Shown piece by piece: positions 8,617 to 15,226 of a stretch of 24,036 nucleotides of DNA. How positions within the stretch are numbered: the stretch's first letter is position 1; each line of letters starts with the position of its first letter. The position numbers were made by a program, and so were the translations under genes. The stretch is from Verrucomicrobiales bacterium (GTDB lineage Bacteria; Verrucomicrobiota; Verrucomicrobiae; Limisphaerales; UBA9464), in the NCBI GenBank assembly GCA_005789375.1, contig SXXZ01000209.1, positions 1 to 24,036 of the forward strand, written 5' to 3'. A model generated the notes under the pieces. That model saw nothing but the letters and a program-made list of their open reading frames with translations, did no database searches and was not told the origin of the DNA.

Positions 8617-9562
8617 GGGATCGTCGGGGAATGCGTTTGGGTTTGAGACGACTGCCCCGTTCGGGGGTTTCAGACGGAGGGAGCACTGATGTGGGAACGT
8701 TCCAGCGGATCGGGGAGTTCTGGGAGACGCTCAGGTCCAGGCTCTGGATTATTCGAGATTCTTTTAGCTCTTTGAGCTGATGCAAGATTTCACCCCAGCG
8801 CTGCAATTGGCTGCCGTAGTCGCGGGCCGCGAAGGTGATCTCAGCAGAGGTATCGGTGGTTACCATCAGGACACCGGGCTCGGCGATAGAGATTGTGCGG
8901 ATGTCGGGCAGAGATCCGGGTTCAGCCGATTCGTAGGTCTTGACGAATTCGAGCGCCCGAAGCGTGTCGGCCTGGGCGGTGGGTCGCTGGGCGTGATAGC
9001 CGATGAGCACCGGCAATGCCGATTCGGCTGCCACGGCCTCGGTAGGAGCGCTAGAGGCATCTAGGGGCAGTAGCAGATGGCCCGATTCGTCGAGCAAGTA
9101 TCGGGCCTGGAGCCCGTTCTTCGACAAGGGCTCGACGGCGACGAGCGGGAGTCGCTCCCGGATGCGAATGAGCAAACTGCCGGGGAATTCAGCAATGATG
9201 CGGGCCGAGGCGATGCGGGGGTGGTTCTGCAGGCGATCCCGCAGTTGGGGAAGATCTACTGAGAGAATGTTTCGGCCCAGTGGAACACCAGCGAGGCGGC
9301 GCACCTCCTCGGGTGAGAGCACCCCGTCGACCTCGACAATGACTTCTCGGATGGCCAGTGCCGGGATGCGATTGATCCAATTTTCGCGAAGCCACCATCC
9401 GCCTACCGCCACCGAGCCTAGGAGTGTGAGTGTCACTAAGGTTCGGATGATCCAGCGCCGCAGTGCAGGGTGAGCCTCACCAGATGCCTCGGCCGACAGC
9501 TTCGCATGGAGAACAGTGCCTCCTTTGGGGCGTCTGCGGTTTTCGTGAGATCGGCCGAACAT
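8609..9562 (-). CDS. ftsQ: cell division protein FtsQ/DivIB
   Basis: 317 aa single-pass divisome protein. A basic cytoplasmic tail of about 36 residues precedes one transmembrane helix (about 37-57). A POTRA domain follows (about 68-137, 'AIREVIVEVDG', 'LPQLRDRLQNHPRIASARI', 'FPGSLLIRIRERLPLVAV'), then the FtsQ beta domain in the periplasm. In the family it links the FtsL/FtsB pair to the early ring. Its place between ddl and ftsA is the classical one. It starts three bases after the ddl stop and overlaps ftsA by eight bases. No ftsB gene is visible in the window. Confidence 0.95.
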   Translation of the reverse strand: MFGRSHENRRRPKGGTVLHAKLSAEASGEAHPALRRWIIRTLVTLTLLGSVAVGGWWLRENWINRIPALAIREVIVEVDGVLSPEEVRRLAGVPLGRNILSVDLPQLRDRLQNHPRIASARIIAEFPGSLLIRIRERLPLVAVEPLSKNGLQARYLLDESGHLLLPLDASSAPTEAVAAESALPVLIGYHAQRPTAQADTLRALEFVKTYESAEPGSLPDIRTISIAEPGVLMVTTDTSAEITFAARDYGSQLQRWGEILHQLKELKESRIIQSLDLSVSQNSPIRWNVPTSVLPPSETPERGSRLKPKRIPRRSHV

Positions 9563-9565
9563 GGG

Positions 9566-10480
9566 TTATCTGGGGTTCGCCTGTCTGCGGAGGGCGAGTC
9601 GCACCATGCGGTCGCAAAGTTGCGGGAATGAGAGGCCGGCGGCTGCTGCAGCCTTGGGGAGGAGGCTGGTTTCGGTCATGCCCGGCAGTGTGTTGACCTC
9701 GAGGACCACCGGTGACCCGTCCGGGCGCACCATCACATCGACCCGGGCATAGTCTCGGCCACCGATGGCGTGGAATGCAGCCAGCGCCGATTGCTGAATC
9801 TGGTGGGTGACGGCCGGTTCGAGGTCCGCAGGACAGAAATAGTCGGTCCGTCCAGCAGTATACTTGTTGGTGTAGTCGTAGGAGCCCGACTTGGGGCAGA
9901 CTTCTACCACAGGGAGCGCTAATCCATCGAGAATGCCCACGGTGGTCTCCCGCCCGATGATGCGCTCTTCCATCAAGACCTCACCGCCATGACCGAGGGC
10001 TTCAGCGAGCGCGCGGGAAAAGTCTTCGATGCGGTCGACAAACTGGAGCCCCACACTCGATCCCTGGCGGGTGGGCTTCAGGACGACTGGGGTTTGCCAG
10101 CCCTTTGGCCACCGGGCCGAGGCATCGATGAATCGCTCGAATCGGGCTGTGGCAACACCGGCCTTCAGGCAGCGACGTTTGGTTAGGATCTTGTCGAAGG
10201 CGTAGAGCGAGGCCGACACGCCGCAACCGGTGTAGGGCAGTCCCAGTTCTTCGAGTTCCGACTGAACGGTGCCGTCTTCGCCGTAGGTGCCGTGCAACGC
10301 CAGAAAGACCACCTGAGTGCCCGCGGGGATTTGTAAGTCACCCGGAATGGGGTCCAATTCATCCACGTGGTATCCAAGGGACTTCAGTGCCGAGGCGACG
10401 GCGGCGCCAGAGCGGAGGGAGACCTCGCGTTCGGCCGAGGGGCCTCCGCGCAAGACGGTGATGTGGAGGGGGGAGCTCAT
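9566..10480 (-). CDS. ddl: D-alanine--D-alanine ligase
   Basis: 304 aa ATP-grasp enzyme joining two D-Ala for MurF. Motifs in order are the N-terminal GGPSAEREVSL (12-22), FLALHGTYGEDG, the ATP-binding LKPTRQGSSVG, the EERIIGRE lid, the omega-loop KYTAGRTDYFCPA, and the metal and phosphate site DVMVRPDGSPVVLEVNTLPG. The Tyr of the omega-loop fits a D-Ala-D-Ala enzyme rather than a D-lactate one. Length is normal. The ATG overlaps the murB stop (ATGA), which suggests coupled translation. Confidence 0.97.
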   Translation of the reverse strand: MSSPLHITVLRGGPSAEREVSLRSGAAVASALKSLGYHVDELDPIPGDLQIPAGTQVVFLALHGTYGEDGTVQSELEELGLPYTGCGVSASLYAFDKILTKRRCLKAGVATARFERFIDASARWPKGWQTPVVLKPTRQGSSVGLQFVDRIEDFSRALAEALGHGGEVLMEERIIGRETTVGILDGLALPVVEVCPKSGSYDYTNKYTAGRTDYFCPADLEPAVTHQIQQSALAAFHAIGGRDYARVDVMVRPDGSPVVLEVNTLPGMTETSLLPKAAAAAGLSFPQLCDRMVRLALRRQANPR

Positions 10481-11466
10481 GCGTCTTCGCCGACGATTTC
10501 CACTTCGGTTTCTAGTTCAATGCCCCGGAGTTCACGGGCGCGGGTGCGGACTTGTTCGATCAATGCGAGGATGTCTGAAGCCCGCGCCTGACCCAGATTC
10601 ACAAAGAAGTTGGCGTGGACGTCGCTGACCATGGCGTCCCCGACGCGGGCTCCTTTGAGACCTAGTTCATCGAGCAGGCGTCCCGCAGGTAGGGTGGGTT
10701 CTGGGTTTTTGAAGGTGCAGCCGGCGCTGGGTTGATTGGGTTGGCTCGTCCAACGTTTGCTGGAGAACTGGTCCATCTTGGCGCGGATAACGTCAGCATC
10801 GTCGGGACGGCCGCGGAAAACTGCACCCAACGCGATGTGGGTTCTCAGCAACGGACAGGCTCGATACTCCACGGTCACCTCTTGGGCAGGCAACGTCAGG
10901 ATTTGTCCTGAGGGACTCATGCAGCGCAATTCCTCTAGGGTGTCGAAGGTCCAAGCTCCCATGGCGCCCGCGTTCATCCTCAGGGCACCGCCCAGGCAGC
11001 CGGGGATGCCTTCGAAAAACTCCACGCCACCGAGTCCGGCACGTCGGGCTTCGTGTGCGATGTTTTTGAGTCGGGCTCCAGCGCCGGCGGTGATCCGTTG
11101 ACCTTCCAGTTCGATGCGCGAGAAGTGGGGGTGGGCTAAAGACAGGACAATTCCCCGGATGCCTCCGTCGCGGACTAAAAGATTGGAACCACGGCCTAGC
11201 AGTAACACGGGGATGCCGCGCAAGTGGGCGATCTCGAGCGTGCTCGCCAGAGCGTTGTCTGAGCTCGGTTCGACGAATAAATCTGCGGGGCCACCCACCC
11301 GAAGGGTCGTGCGTCGGGCGAGCGGTTCATCGCGCCGGACGAGGGTGTCAGGCGGCAACACAATCTGCAGGTCGCGGAAGGTGTTGGAAATGTCCTCGGC
11401 ATGCGCGGCGGCCGCTTCAATGGTCGGACCGGCGGGTTCTTGGCTGAGTCGGAGCGGTGCGCTCAT
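10477..11466 (-). CDS. murB: UDP-N-acetylenolpyruvoylglucosamine reductase (MurB)
   Basis: 329 aa FAD enzyme making UDP-MurNAc. The start at 11466 has an AAGGAGG Shine-Dalgarno four bases upstream and overlaps the murG stop; a longer in-frame ORF to 11730 runs inside murG and is rejected. The FAD-binding core is 'TTLRVGGPADLFVEP' (53-67), GRGSNLLV (91-98) and EGIPGCLGGALRMNAGA (152-168). Substrate-site motifs are EYRACPLL (200-207) and SAGCTFKNP (247-255). Cys250 replaces the proton-donor Ser of E. coli MurB, a substitution found in some other MurB lineages. Spacing and motifs fit the short (type II) form. murC, the usual neighbour between murG and murB, is absent. Confidence 0.96.
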   Translation of the reverse strand: MSAPLRLSQEPAGPTIEAAAAHAEDISNTFRDLQIVLPPDTLVRRDEPLARRTTLRVGGPADLFVEPSSDNALASTLEIAHLRGIPVLLLGRGSNLLVRDGGIRGIVLSLAHPHFSRIELEGQRITAGAGARLKNIAHEARRAGLGGVEFFEGIPGCLGGALRMNAGAMGAWTFDTLEELRCMSPSGQILTLPAQEVTVEYRACPLLRTHIALGAVFRGRPDDADVIRAKMDQFSSKRWTSQPNQPSAGCTFKNPEPTLPAGRLLDELGLKGARVGDAMVSDVHANFFVNLGQARASDILALIEQVRTRARELRGIELETEVEIVGEDA

Positions 11467-12725
11467 GCGGCCTCCTTGAAGGGAATCCAGCGATGGGCCT
11501 GAGGCAGGGGGCGCGAGGCGGTGGTCCTGCGGACGGCTTGGGTGAAGGGTTGTCGAAGGTGTTCGAGAATGCTCTCGGCGATGAACGAGGCCGCCTCTGG
11601 GCGATCGATCTCGACCAAAGCCCGCTGCATGGAGGTTCGCAGGGCGGTGTTGCGGAGCAGGGTCAGGACCTCCGATTGGAGTCGCTCCGGATCGGGGTTG
11701 GATTGGGAAAGCAACACGGCCGCACCACATCGGGCCAACGCGTCGGCATTGTGGAACTGATGATTGTCTTGGGCTGTCGGTAACGGGATCAGGATCGAGG
11801 GAATTCGCAGGGCCGCCAACTCGGCCAGCGATGAAGCTCCGGCCCGACTAATCACAGCGTCGGCCGCGGCCAGGGCTAAGTGCATTTCTTGGAGGAACGG
11901 GCGAACCATCGATCGCAGACCCAGCGGGTGATGGGCCGCTGCAACGGTTGCCAGGTCTGGAGTCCCCGAGAGGTGAATGAATTGGAGGTCAGGAGCTGCT
12001 GTTGCCAAACCCGGCAGGGCGGCGCAAACCCACTGATTGAGGCCGCGGGCTCCCTGACTACCGCCGGTGATGAGAAGTACCGGTTTGTCTGGGTCAAGAT
12101 CGAGGCACACCTTGGCCGACCGAGAGTCGCGATGGTGGCGCAACTGAGAGATGTTCTCGCGGACGGGAGTGCCCGTATGGGTCACGCGGGTAGGCCCGAG
12201 GCGGGCGACAGTCTCGTCAAATCCGGTGAAGGCCTCGCGCGTCCAAGGGGCCATCAACCGGTTGGCCCGTCCGGGGATGGTATTGGATTCATGAAGGAAG
12301 GTCGCTGCGCCCAATTGACGCCCTGCCAGCATCGGTGGTGCGGCCGTGAAACCACCCATTCCTAAGATGGCGTCCGGCGGTCGCTGGAAAAGTGTGCGGT
12401 TGGAGAATTGTCGCCGGGCAGATTGCCAAGCGCGGGCGAATCCCAAAAGAAATGCTCCGTAGTTGCGGCCCTGAAGGCCCACCGCGGGCAGTGTCGCTAC
12501 CTGGAGGCCGGTTAACCCCCGGACGGCCGCCTGATCGACCTCCTTAGGCGAAATCAGCAGCGTGACTTGGGCCCCGCGAGCCCCGAGTTCCCTGCCGACG
12601 GCCAGACCCGGAAACAGGTGTCCACCGGTTCCCCCGCAGGCGATGGCGACGTGGGTATTGGCGACGTGGGTATTGGCCACGTGGGTATTGGCCACGTGGG
12701 TATTGGAGCCAGGGTTGGATCTCAT
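11463..12725 (-). CDS. murG: lipid II synthase MurG (N-acetylglucosaminyltransferase)
   Basis: 420 aa GT28-family enzyme that adds GlcNAc to lipid I at the inner face of the membrane. Motifs are the first G-loop ACGGTGGHLFPG (29-40), LGMGGFTAAPPM (121-132), FLHESNTIPGRANR (143-156), and the nucleotide-sugar region ITGGSQGARGLNQ and later SRAGASSLAELAAL. The protein is about 50 residues longer than the usual 355-375. Part of this is an N-terminal insertion of four tandem NTHVA units (residues 8-27); the last one supplies part of the first beta strand. The ATG overlaps the ftsW stop (ATGA). The end overlaps the murB start. Confidence 0.96.
   Translation of the reverse strand: MRSNPGSNTHVANTHVANTHVANTHVAIACGGTGGHLFPGLAVGRELGARGAQVTLLISPKEVDQAAVRGLTGLQVATLPAVGLQGRNYGAFLLGFARAWQSARRQFSNRTLFQRPPDAILGMGGFTAAPPMLAGRQLGAATFLHESNTIPGRANRLMAPWTREAFTGFDETVARLGPTRVTHTGTPVRENISQLRHHRDSRSAKVCLDLDPDKPVLLITGGSQGARGLNQWVCAALPGLATAAPDLQFIHLSGTPDLATVAAAHHPLGLRSMVRPFLQEMHLALAAADAVISRAGASSLAELAALRIPSILIPLPTAQDNHQFHNADALARCGAAVLLSQSNPDPERLQSEVLTLLRNTALRTSMQRALVEIDRPEAASFIAESILEHLRQPFTQAVRRTTASRPLPQAHRWIPFKEAA
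11471..11477 (-). promoter_or_regulatory. Shine-Dalgarno site for murB
   Basis: AAGGAGG on the minus strand, four bases before the murB ATG at 11466, inside the last codons of murG (Lys-Glu-Ala-Ala). It is the clearest ribosome-binding site in the window and fixes the murB start against the longer upstream reading frame. Confidence 0.8.
12646..12705 (-). repeat. four 15-bp tandem repeats in the 5' end of murG
   Basis: Units lie at 12646-12660, 12661-12675, 12676-12690 and 12691-12705. On the plus strand each reads GCSACGTGGGTATTG, with S = G in the first two units and C in the last two. On the coding strand each unit encodes Asn-Thr-His-Val-Ala, so changes in copy number keep the reading frame. 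The two units nearest the murG start contain the palindrome CCACGTGG. This is a minisatellite, not a CRISPR: the units abut with no spacers. Confidence 0.98.
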
Positions 12726-13867
12726 TGGGTTGGCAGGCTTTCCAGTTCTGAGATTTCGAATGGATTATTTCCGCTGGGGCGAGGTGCCTGAGACGTCTCC
12801 GGTGCGCGGCGGGCGATCGAGAGTAGGAGTCCTACGAGGGCTAGCATGCTGACTGCGCTGGAACCTCCGCGGCTGACGAAGGGTAGCGGCATTCCCTTGT
12901 TGATCATGGAGTTGGTCACCACTGCGATATTGATCATCGCCTGGCAGGCAATGAGGAAACCGATGCCGCCGGCCAGCAGTCGTCCTTCAACGTCTGCTGC
13001 CCGTGAGGCGATCCTTGCCGAGCAGAGCAGGATGACGACGAAGGCAACGAGCACGCCCAGCGTGAAGAAAAGACCCAACTCCTCACCGATGACCGGGAGG
13101 ATGAAATCGGTGTGCTGTTCTGGGATGGTTAGTTTAATTGCTCCGGATCCCAGCCCGACTCCTTCCAAACCGCCCTCCCGTAAGGCCGCCAACGACTTGA
13201 GAGCTTGGGAACCCGTGGTCTGAGGGAAGAATTCCGGATGCAGAAACGCATCCATCCGGTCCCGGACCATCTTGCTGGAATTGTAGAAGTGGAAGGCCAG
13301 TCCGGCCCCGAGGAGGGTCGGAATGATGGCGTATCGCTTGCGCATACCGCTGAGCAGAAGCACAACCACTGTGACCATGCCGAAGAGAATCATGGTTCCG
13401 CGGTCCGGTTGTTTGTACAGCAATCCGAGGAATGGCACGATGACCAGTCCCGGCAGAACCAAGCCCCAAACGAGGGTGGAAACCGTGCCGCCAAAGCGCA
13501 TGCGGGATCCGAAGCGTGCGCCCCAGGCCGACAGGGTTAGCAGTAATGGGATTTTAGCGAACTCCGCCGGTTGCATGCCGAAAATCCAGCGCTGGGCGCC
13601 ATTGCGGTAGGTGCCCGCCGGTGAGAGAACCATCGCCAAGGTCACGATGGCGGCGGCGTAGAACCACCAGTGAAGCTTGAACCAAATGCGGTAATCGCTC
13701 CGCCAGAGAATGCACATCAACGCTGCCCCGGCGATGATCGCCACGGCCTGCACGGTGACGAAACTGGAGAACTTCGACTCCATCATCACGGCACTGGCGA
13801 GCATGGTGAAACTCAAGGCCAGCAGGAGGCTGACCGTCAGCAGCAGTAGGATGGAGGTGGAACGCAT
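12722..13867 (-). CDS. ftsW: SEDS peptidoglycan polymerase FtsW
   Basis: 381 aa polytopic membrane protein with hydrophobic helices through residues 5-350. SEDS motifs are NGAQRWI (89-95), QPAEFAKI (99-106), KQPDRGT (152-158) with the conserved Asp155, EQHTDFILPVIGEELG (250-265) and PLPFVSRGGSSAVSM (327-341). In the family it polymerises lipid II at the septum together with its partner class B PBP, here FtsI. RodA is the alternative, but the dcw location next to murG favours FtsW. The start is 67 bases after the LysM gene, across a strong hairpin. The stop overlaps murG (ATGA). Confidence 0.95.
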   Translation of the reverse strand: MRSTSILLLLTVSLLLALSFTMLASAVMMESKFSSFVTVQAVAIIAGAALMCILWRSDYRIWFKLHWWFYAAAIVTLAMVLSPAGTYRNGAQRWIFGMQPAEFAKIPLLLTLSAWGARFGSRMRFGGTVSTLVWGLVLPGLVIVPFLGLLYKQPDRGTMILFGMVTVVVLLLSGMRKRYAIIPTLLGAGLAFHFYNSSKMVRDRMDAFLHPEFFPQTTGSQALKSLAALREGGLEGVGLGSGAIKLTIPEQHTDFILPVIGEELGLFFTLGVLVAFVVILLCSARIASRAADVEGRLLAGGIGFLIACQAMINIAVVTNSMINKGMPLPFVSRGGSSAVSMLALVGLLLSIARRAPETSQAPRPSGNNPFEISELESLPTQ

Positions 13868-13892
13868 GGCGGAAGAAGATTATGAGCCGTCT

Positions 13893-13919
13893 GGACGTCC
13901 GGCAGCGGGCCGGACGTCC
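13893..13919 (-). other. perfect 11-bp inverted repeat between the LysM gene and ftsW
   Basis: GGACGTCCGGC (13893-13903) and GCCGGACGTCC (13909-13919) are exact reverse complements separated by a five-base loop. The structure starts 15 bases after the LysM stop and ends 25 bases before the ftsW ATG. No T-run follows on either strand, so it is not a standard terminator. It could be an attenuator, an mRNA processing or stability hairpin, or a protein site (each arm contains the palindrome GGACGTCC). Confidence 0.85.
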
Positions 13920-13934
13920 CTTCGGTGGGCCGAT

Positions 13935-14825
13935 TTAGCGGCCCGTGCCGGGCGTCGGCGGGGTTGCCGGAAAGGTCGCGGCGGGCTCGGGCACGGTTAG
14001 GGTCTTTGCAGACGGCTCGGCCGGTTCAGCAGCCGCACCCTTGCCGGGGATCTTGAGTTTCTGACCGACGTTAATTTTGTCGCCAGTCAATCCGTTGGCG
14101 GTACGGATTGCTTTAGCGGTGGTTCCTTGCTTCTTGGCGATTTTGCTGAGGGTGTCGCCTCCTTTGACCGTATACGACGTGGTTGCGCCCGCCGTTTCGG
14201 GTTCGTGGGTCGAGATCGCTTTTGCCGCAGGGGTGGCGGCGGCCGAGGCAGCCGAGGCGGAGGCGCCAGCAGCAGGAATTTGGATCGTCTGGCCCACCTT
14301 CAGCTTGCCCAGATCGACACTCGGGTTGGCATCCTTGAGGGCCTTGAGGGAGACTCCGTGGGTCTTGGCGATATTATAGGCGATGTCGCCGCTCTTGATC
14401 TTGTACTCGGAGCCAACACCCGTGCTCTCGTGGGTCGTGGAACTGCCCGGGGCGACGGTGCCGAGTTCCGGGGGCGCGAAGGGTTGTGCCGGCGGGTTAG
14501 TGGTGACTGCAAGGTTACCCGGGAAAGTGACGGCACCCCCCGGAGGAGTGGCGACCGTGTTGGTGTCGAGACCGTGGGGCTGAATGGGAGCGTTGGTGTC
14601 GATAGCCCCGGGTCCGGGTTGCACGGCTATATCCGTCTGGTTGGTGGCCGCAGGAGGCTCCGTGCTGGTGGTGGTACTCTCTTTGTTGCAGCCGTTGAGC
14701 AGAACCACCAGGAACACCGCCACATGGGCGCTGAAAATGAAGGCGGCGATGCTGAAGGTGGATTTGCTCTTGGCGGCCTGTTCCAGTTTGGAGCCAGGCA
14801 GCAGCGGGGAATTGGGGGTGCTCAT
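13935..14825 (-). CDS. membrane-anchored double LysM protein
   Basis: 296 aa from the ATG at 14825. An in-frame start at 14975 would add an Arg/Pro-rich stretch before the membrane segment and is not favoured. The order is a polar tail of about 23 residues, one hydrophobic segment (24-44) ending VLLNGC (a weak lipobox-like Cys46), a long Thr/Pro/Asn-rich linker (48-138), LysM 1 (140-184, 'YKIKSGDIAYNIAKTHGV'), an Ala-rich linker, LysM 2 (217-260, 'YTVKGGDTLSKIAKKQGT') and an Ala/Pro tail. LysM domains bind N-acetylglucosamine-containing glycan, so an inner-membrane protein reaching into peptidoglycan is the natural model. No hydrolase or amidase domain was seen. It sits between mraY and ftsW, where murD usually lies. 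Confidence 0.92.
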   Translation of the reverse strand: MSTPNSPLLPGSKLEQAAKSKSTFSIAAFIFSAHVAVFLVVLLNGCNKESTTTSTEPPAATNQTDIAVQPGPGAIDTNAPIQPHGLDTNTVATPPGGAVTFPGNLAVTTNPPAQPFAPPELGTVAPGSSTTHESTGVGSEYKIKSGDIAYNIAKTHGVSLKALKDANPSVDLGKLKVGQTIQIPAAGASASAASAAATPAAKAISTHEPETAGATTSYTVKGGDTLSKIAKKQGTTAKAIRTANGLTGDKINVGQKLKIPGKGAAAEPAEPSAKTLTVPEPAATFPATPPTPGTGR

Positions 14826-15226
14826 GGGGTTAGGCGGATAGACGGTGCGTCGTGGGTCGAGGATTGGGTTTTGTCGGATCCGTACCGAACCGGGTCCTCC
14901 ACCCGGGTCGACACGAAAGTGAGTGCGGTCCTGATTGAGAGGACCGGGAAACGGTGAAGACCACCGCGTCCGCAATTGGGAAAAGATTCAGGTTGGCCCA
15001 GACTTGTGGGTGCGTCTGTCGGGATAGTGGATGAGTCTGGGTTTGCACGGATCACCGCGGCAATGCGGGATCGGGACCTGTTGAGAGCGCCGTGCACCGC
15101 TAATGAGATCTCAATTAAACAACCGAAACCGGGGTGATCAAGGAACATCCGGTTCGAGATGAAGATCGCTGATCCGGTGGGGCTGAAAAGACCGGTGTGG
15201 GCGTAGGTTGAGGTGTAGACACTCAT
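14822..15226 (-). CDS. possible small gene of unknown function between mraY and the LysM gene
   Basis: A 134-aa ORF fills the otherwise empty 397 bases between mraY and the LysM gene. Its ATG overlaps the mraY stop as ATGA, and its own TGA overlaps the LysM ATG as ATGA, the same joining used at several real junctions of this cluster. Against it, the product is Ser/Pro/Thr/Arg-rich with no recognised domain, no signal peptide and no clear helix, and codons in the second half look less selected. Two small hairpins fall inside it (14890-14906 and 14926-14946). If it is not a gene, this stretch is an unusually long spacer for the operon. No homology is recognised. Confidence 0.35.
   Translation of the reverse strand: MSVYTSTYAHTGLFSPTGSAIFISNRMFLDHPGFGCLIEISLAVHGALNRSRSRIAAVIRANPDSSTIPTDAPTSLGQPESFPNCGRGGLHRFPVLSIRTALTFVSTRVEDPVRYGSDKTQSSTHDAPSIRLTP

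Noticed and set aside
11467..11730. N-terminal extension of the murB frame inside murG
   Set aside because: It lies over the murG C-terminal coding region; the ATG at 11466 has a strong Shine-Dalgarno and an ATGA overlap.
12646..12705. Possible CRISPR array
   Set aside because: Units are 15 bp, directly abutting, inside a coding frame, with no spacers and no cas genes.
13893..13919. Rho-independent terminator before ftsW
   Set aside because: The stem is strong, but no T-run follows on either strand, so it is listed as an unexplained hairpin.
14127..14957. Plus-strand ORF of 276 codons opposite the LysM gene
   Set aside because: Gly/Arg/Val-rich antisense shadow of a repetitive GC-rich gene, with no domain; the minus-strand LysM gene explains the region.
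14826..14975. N-terminal extension of the LysM gene
   Set aside because: It would put an Arg/Pro/Gly-rich stretch before the membrane segment; the ATG at 14825 gives a normal short cytoplasmic tail.
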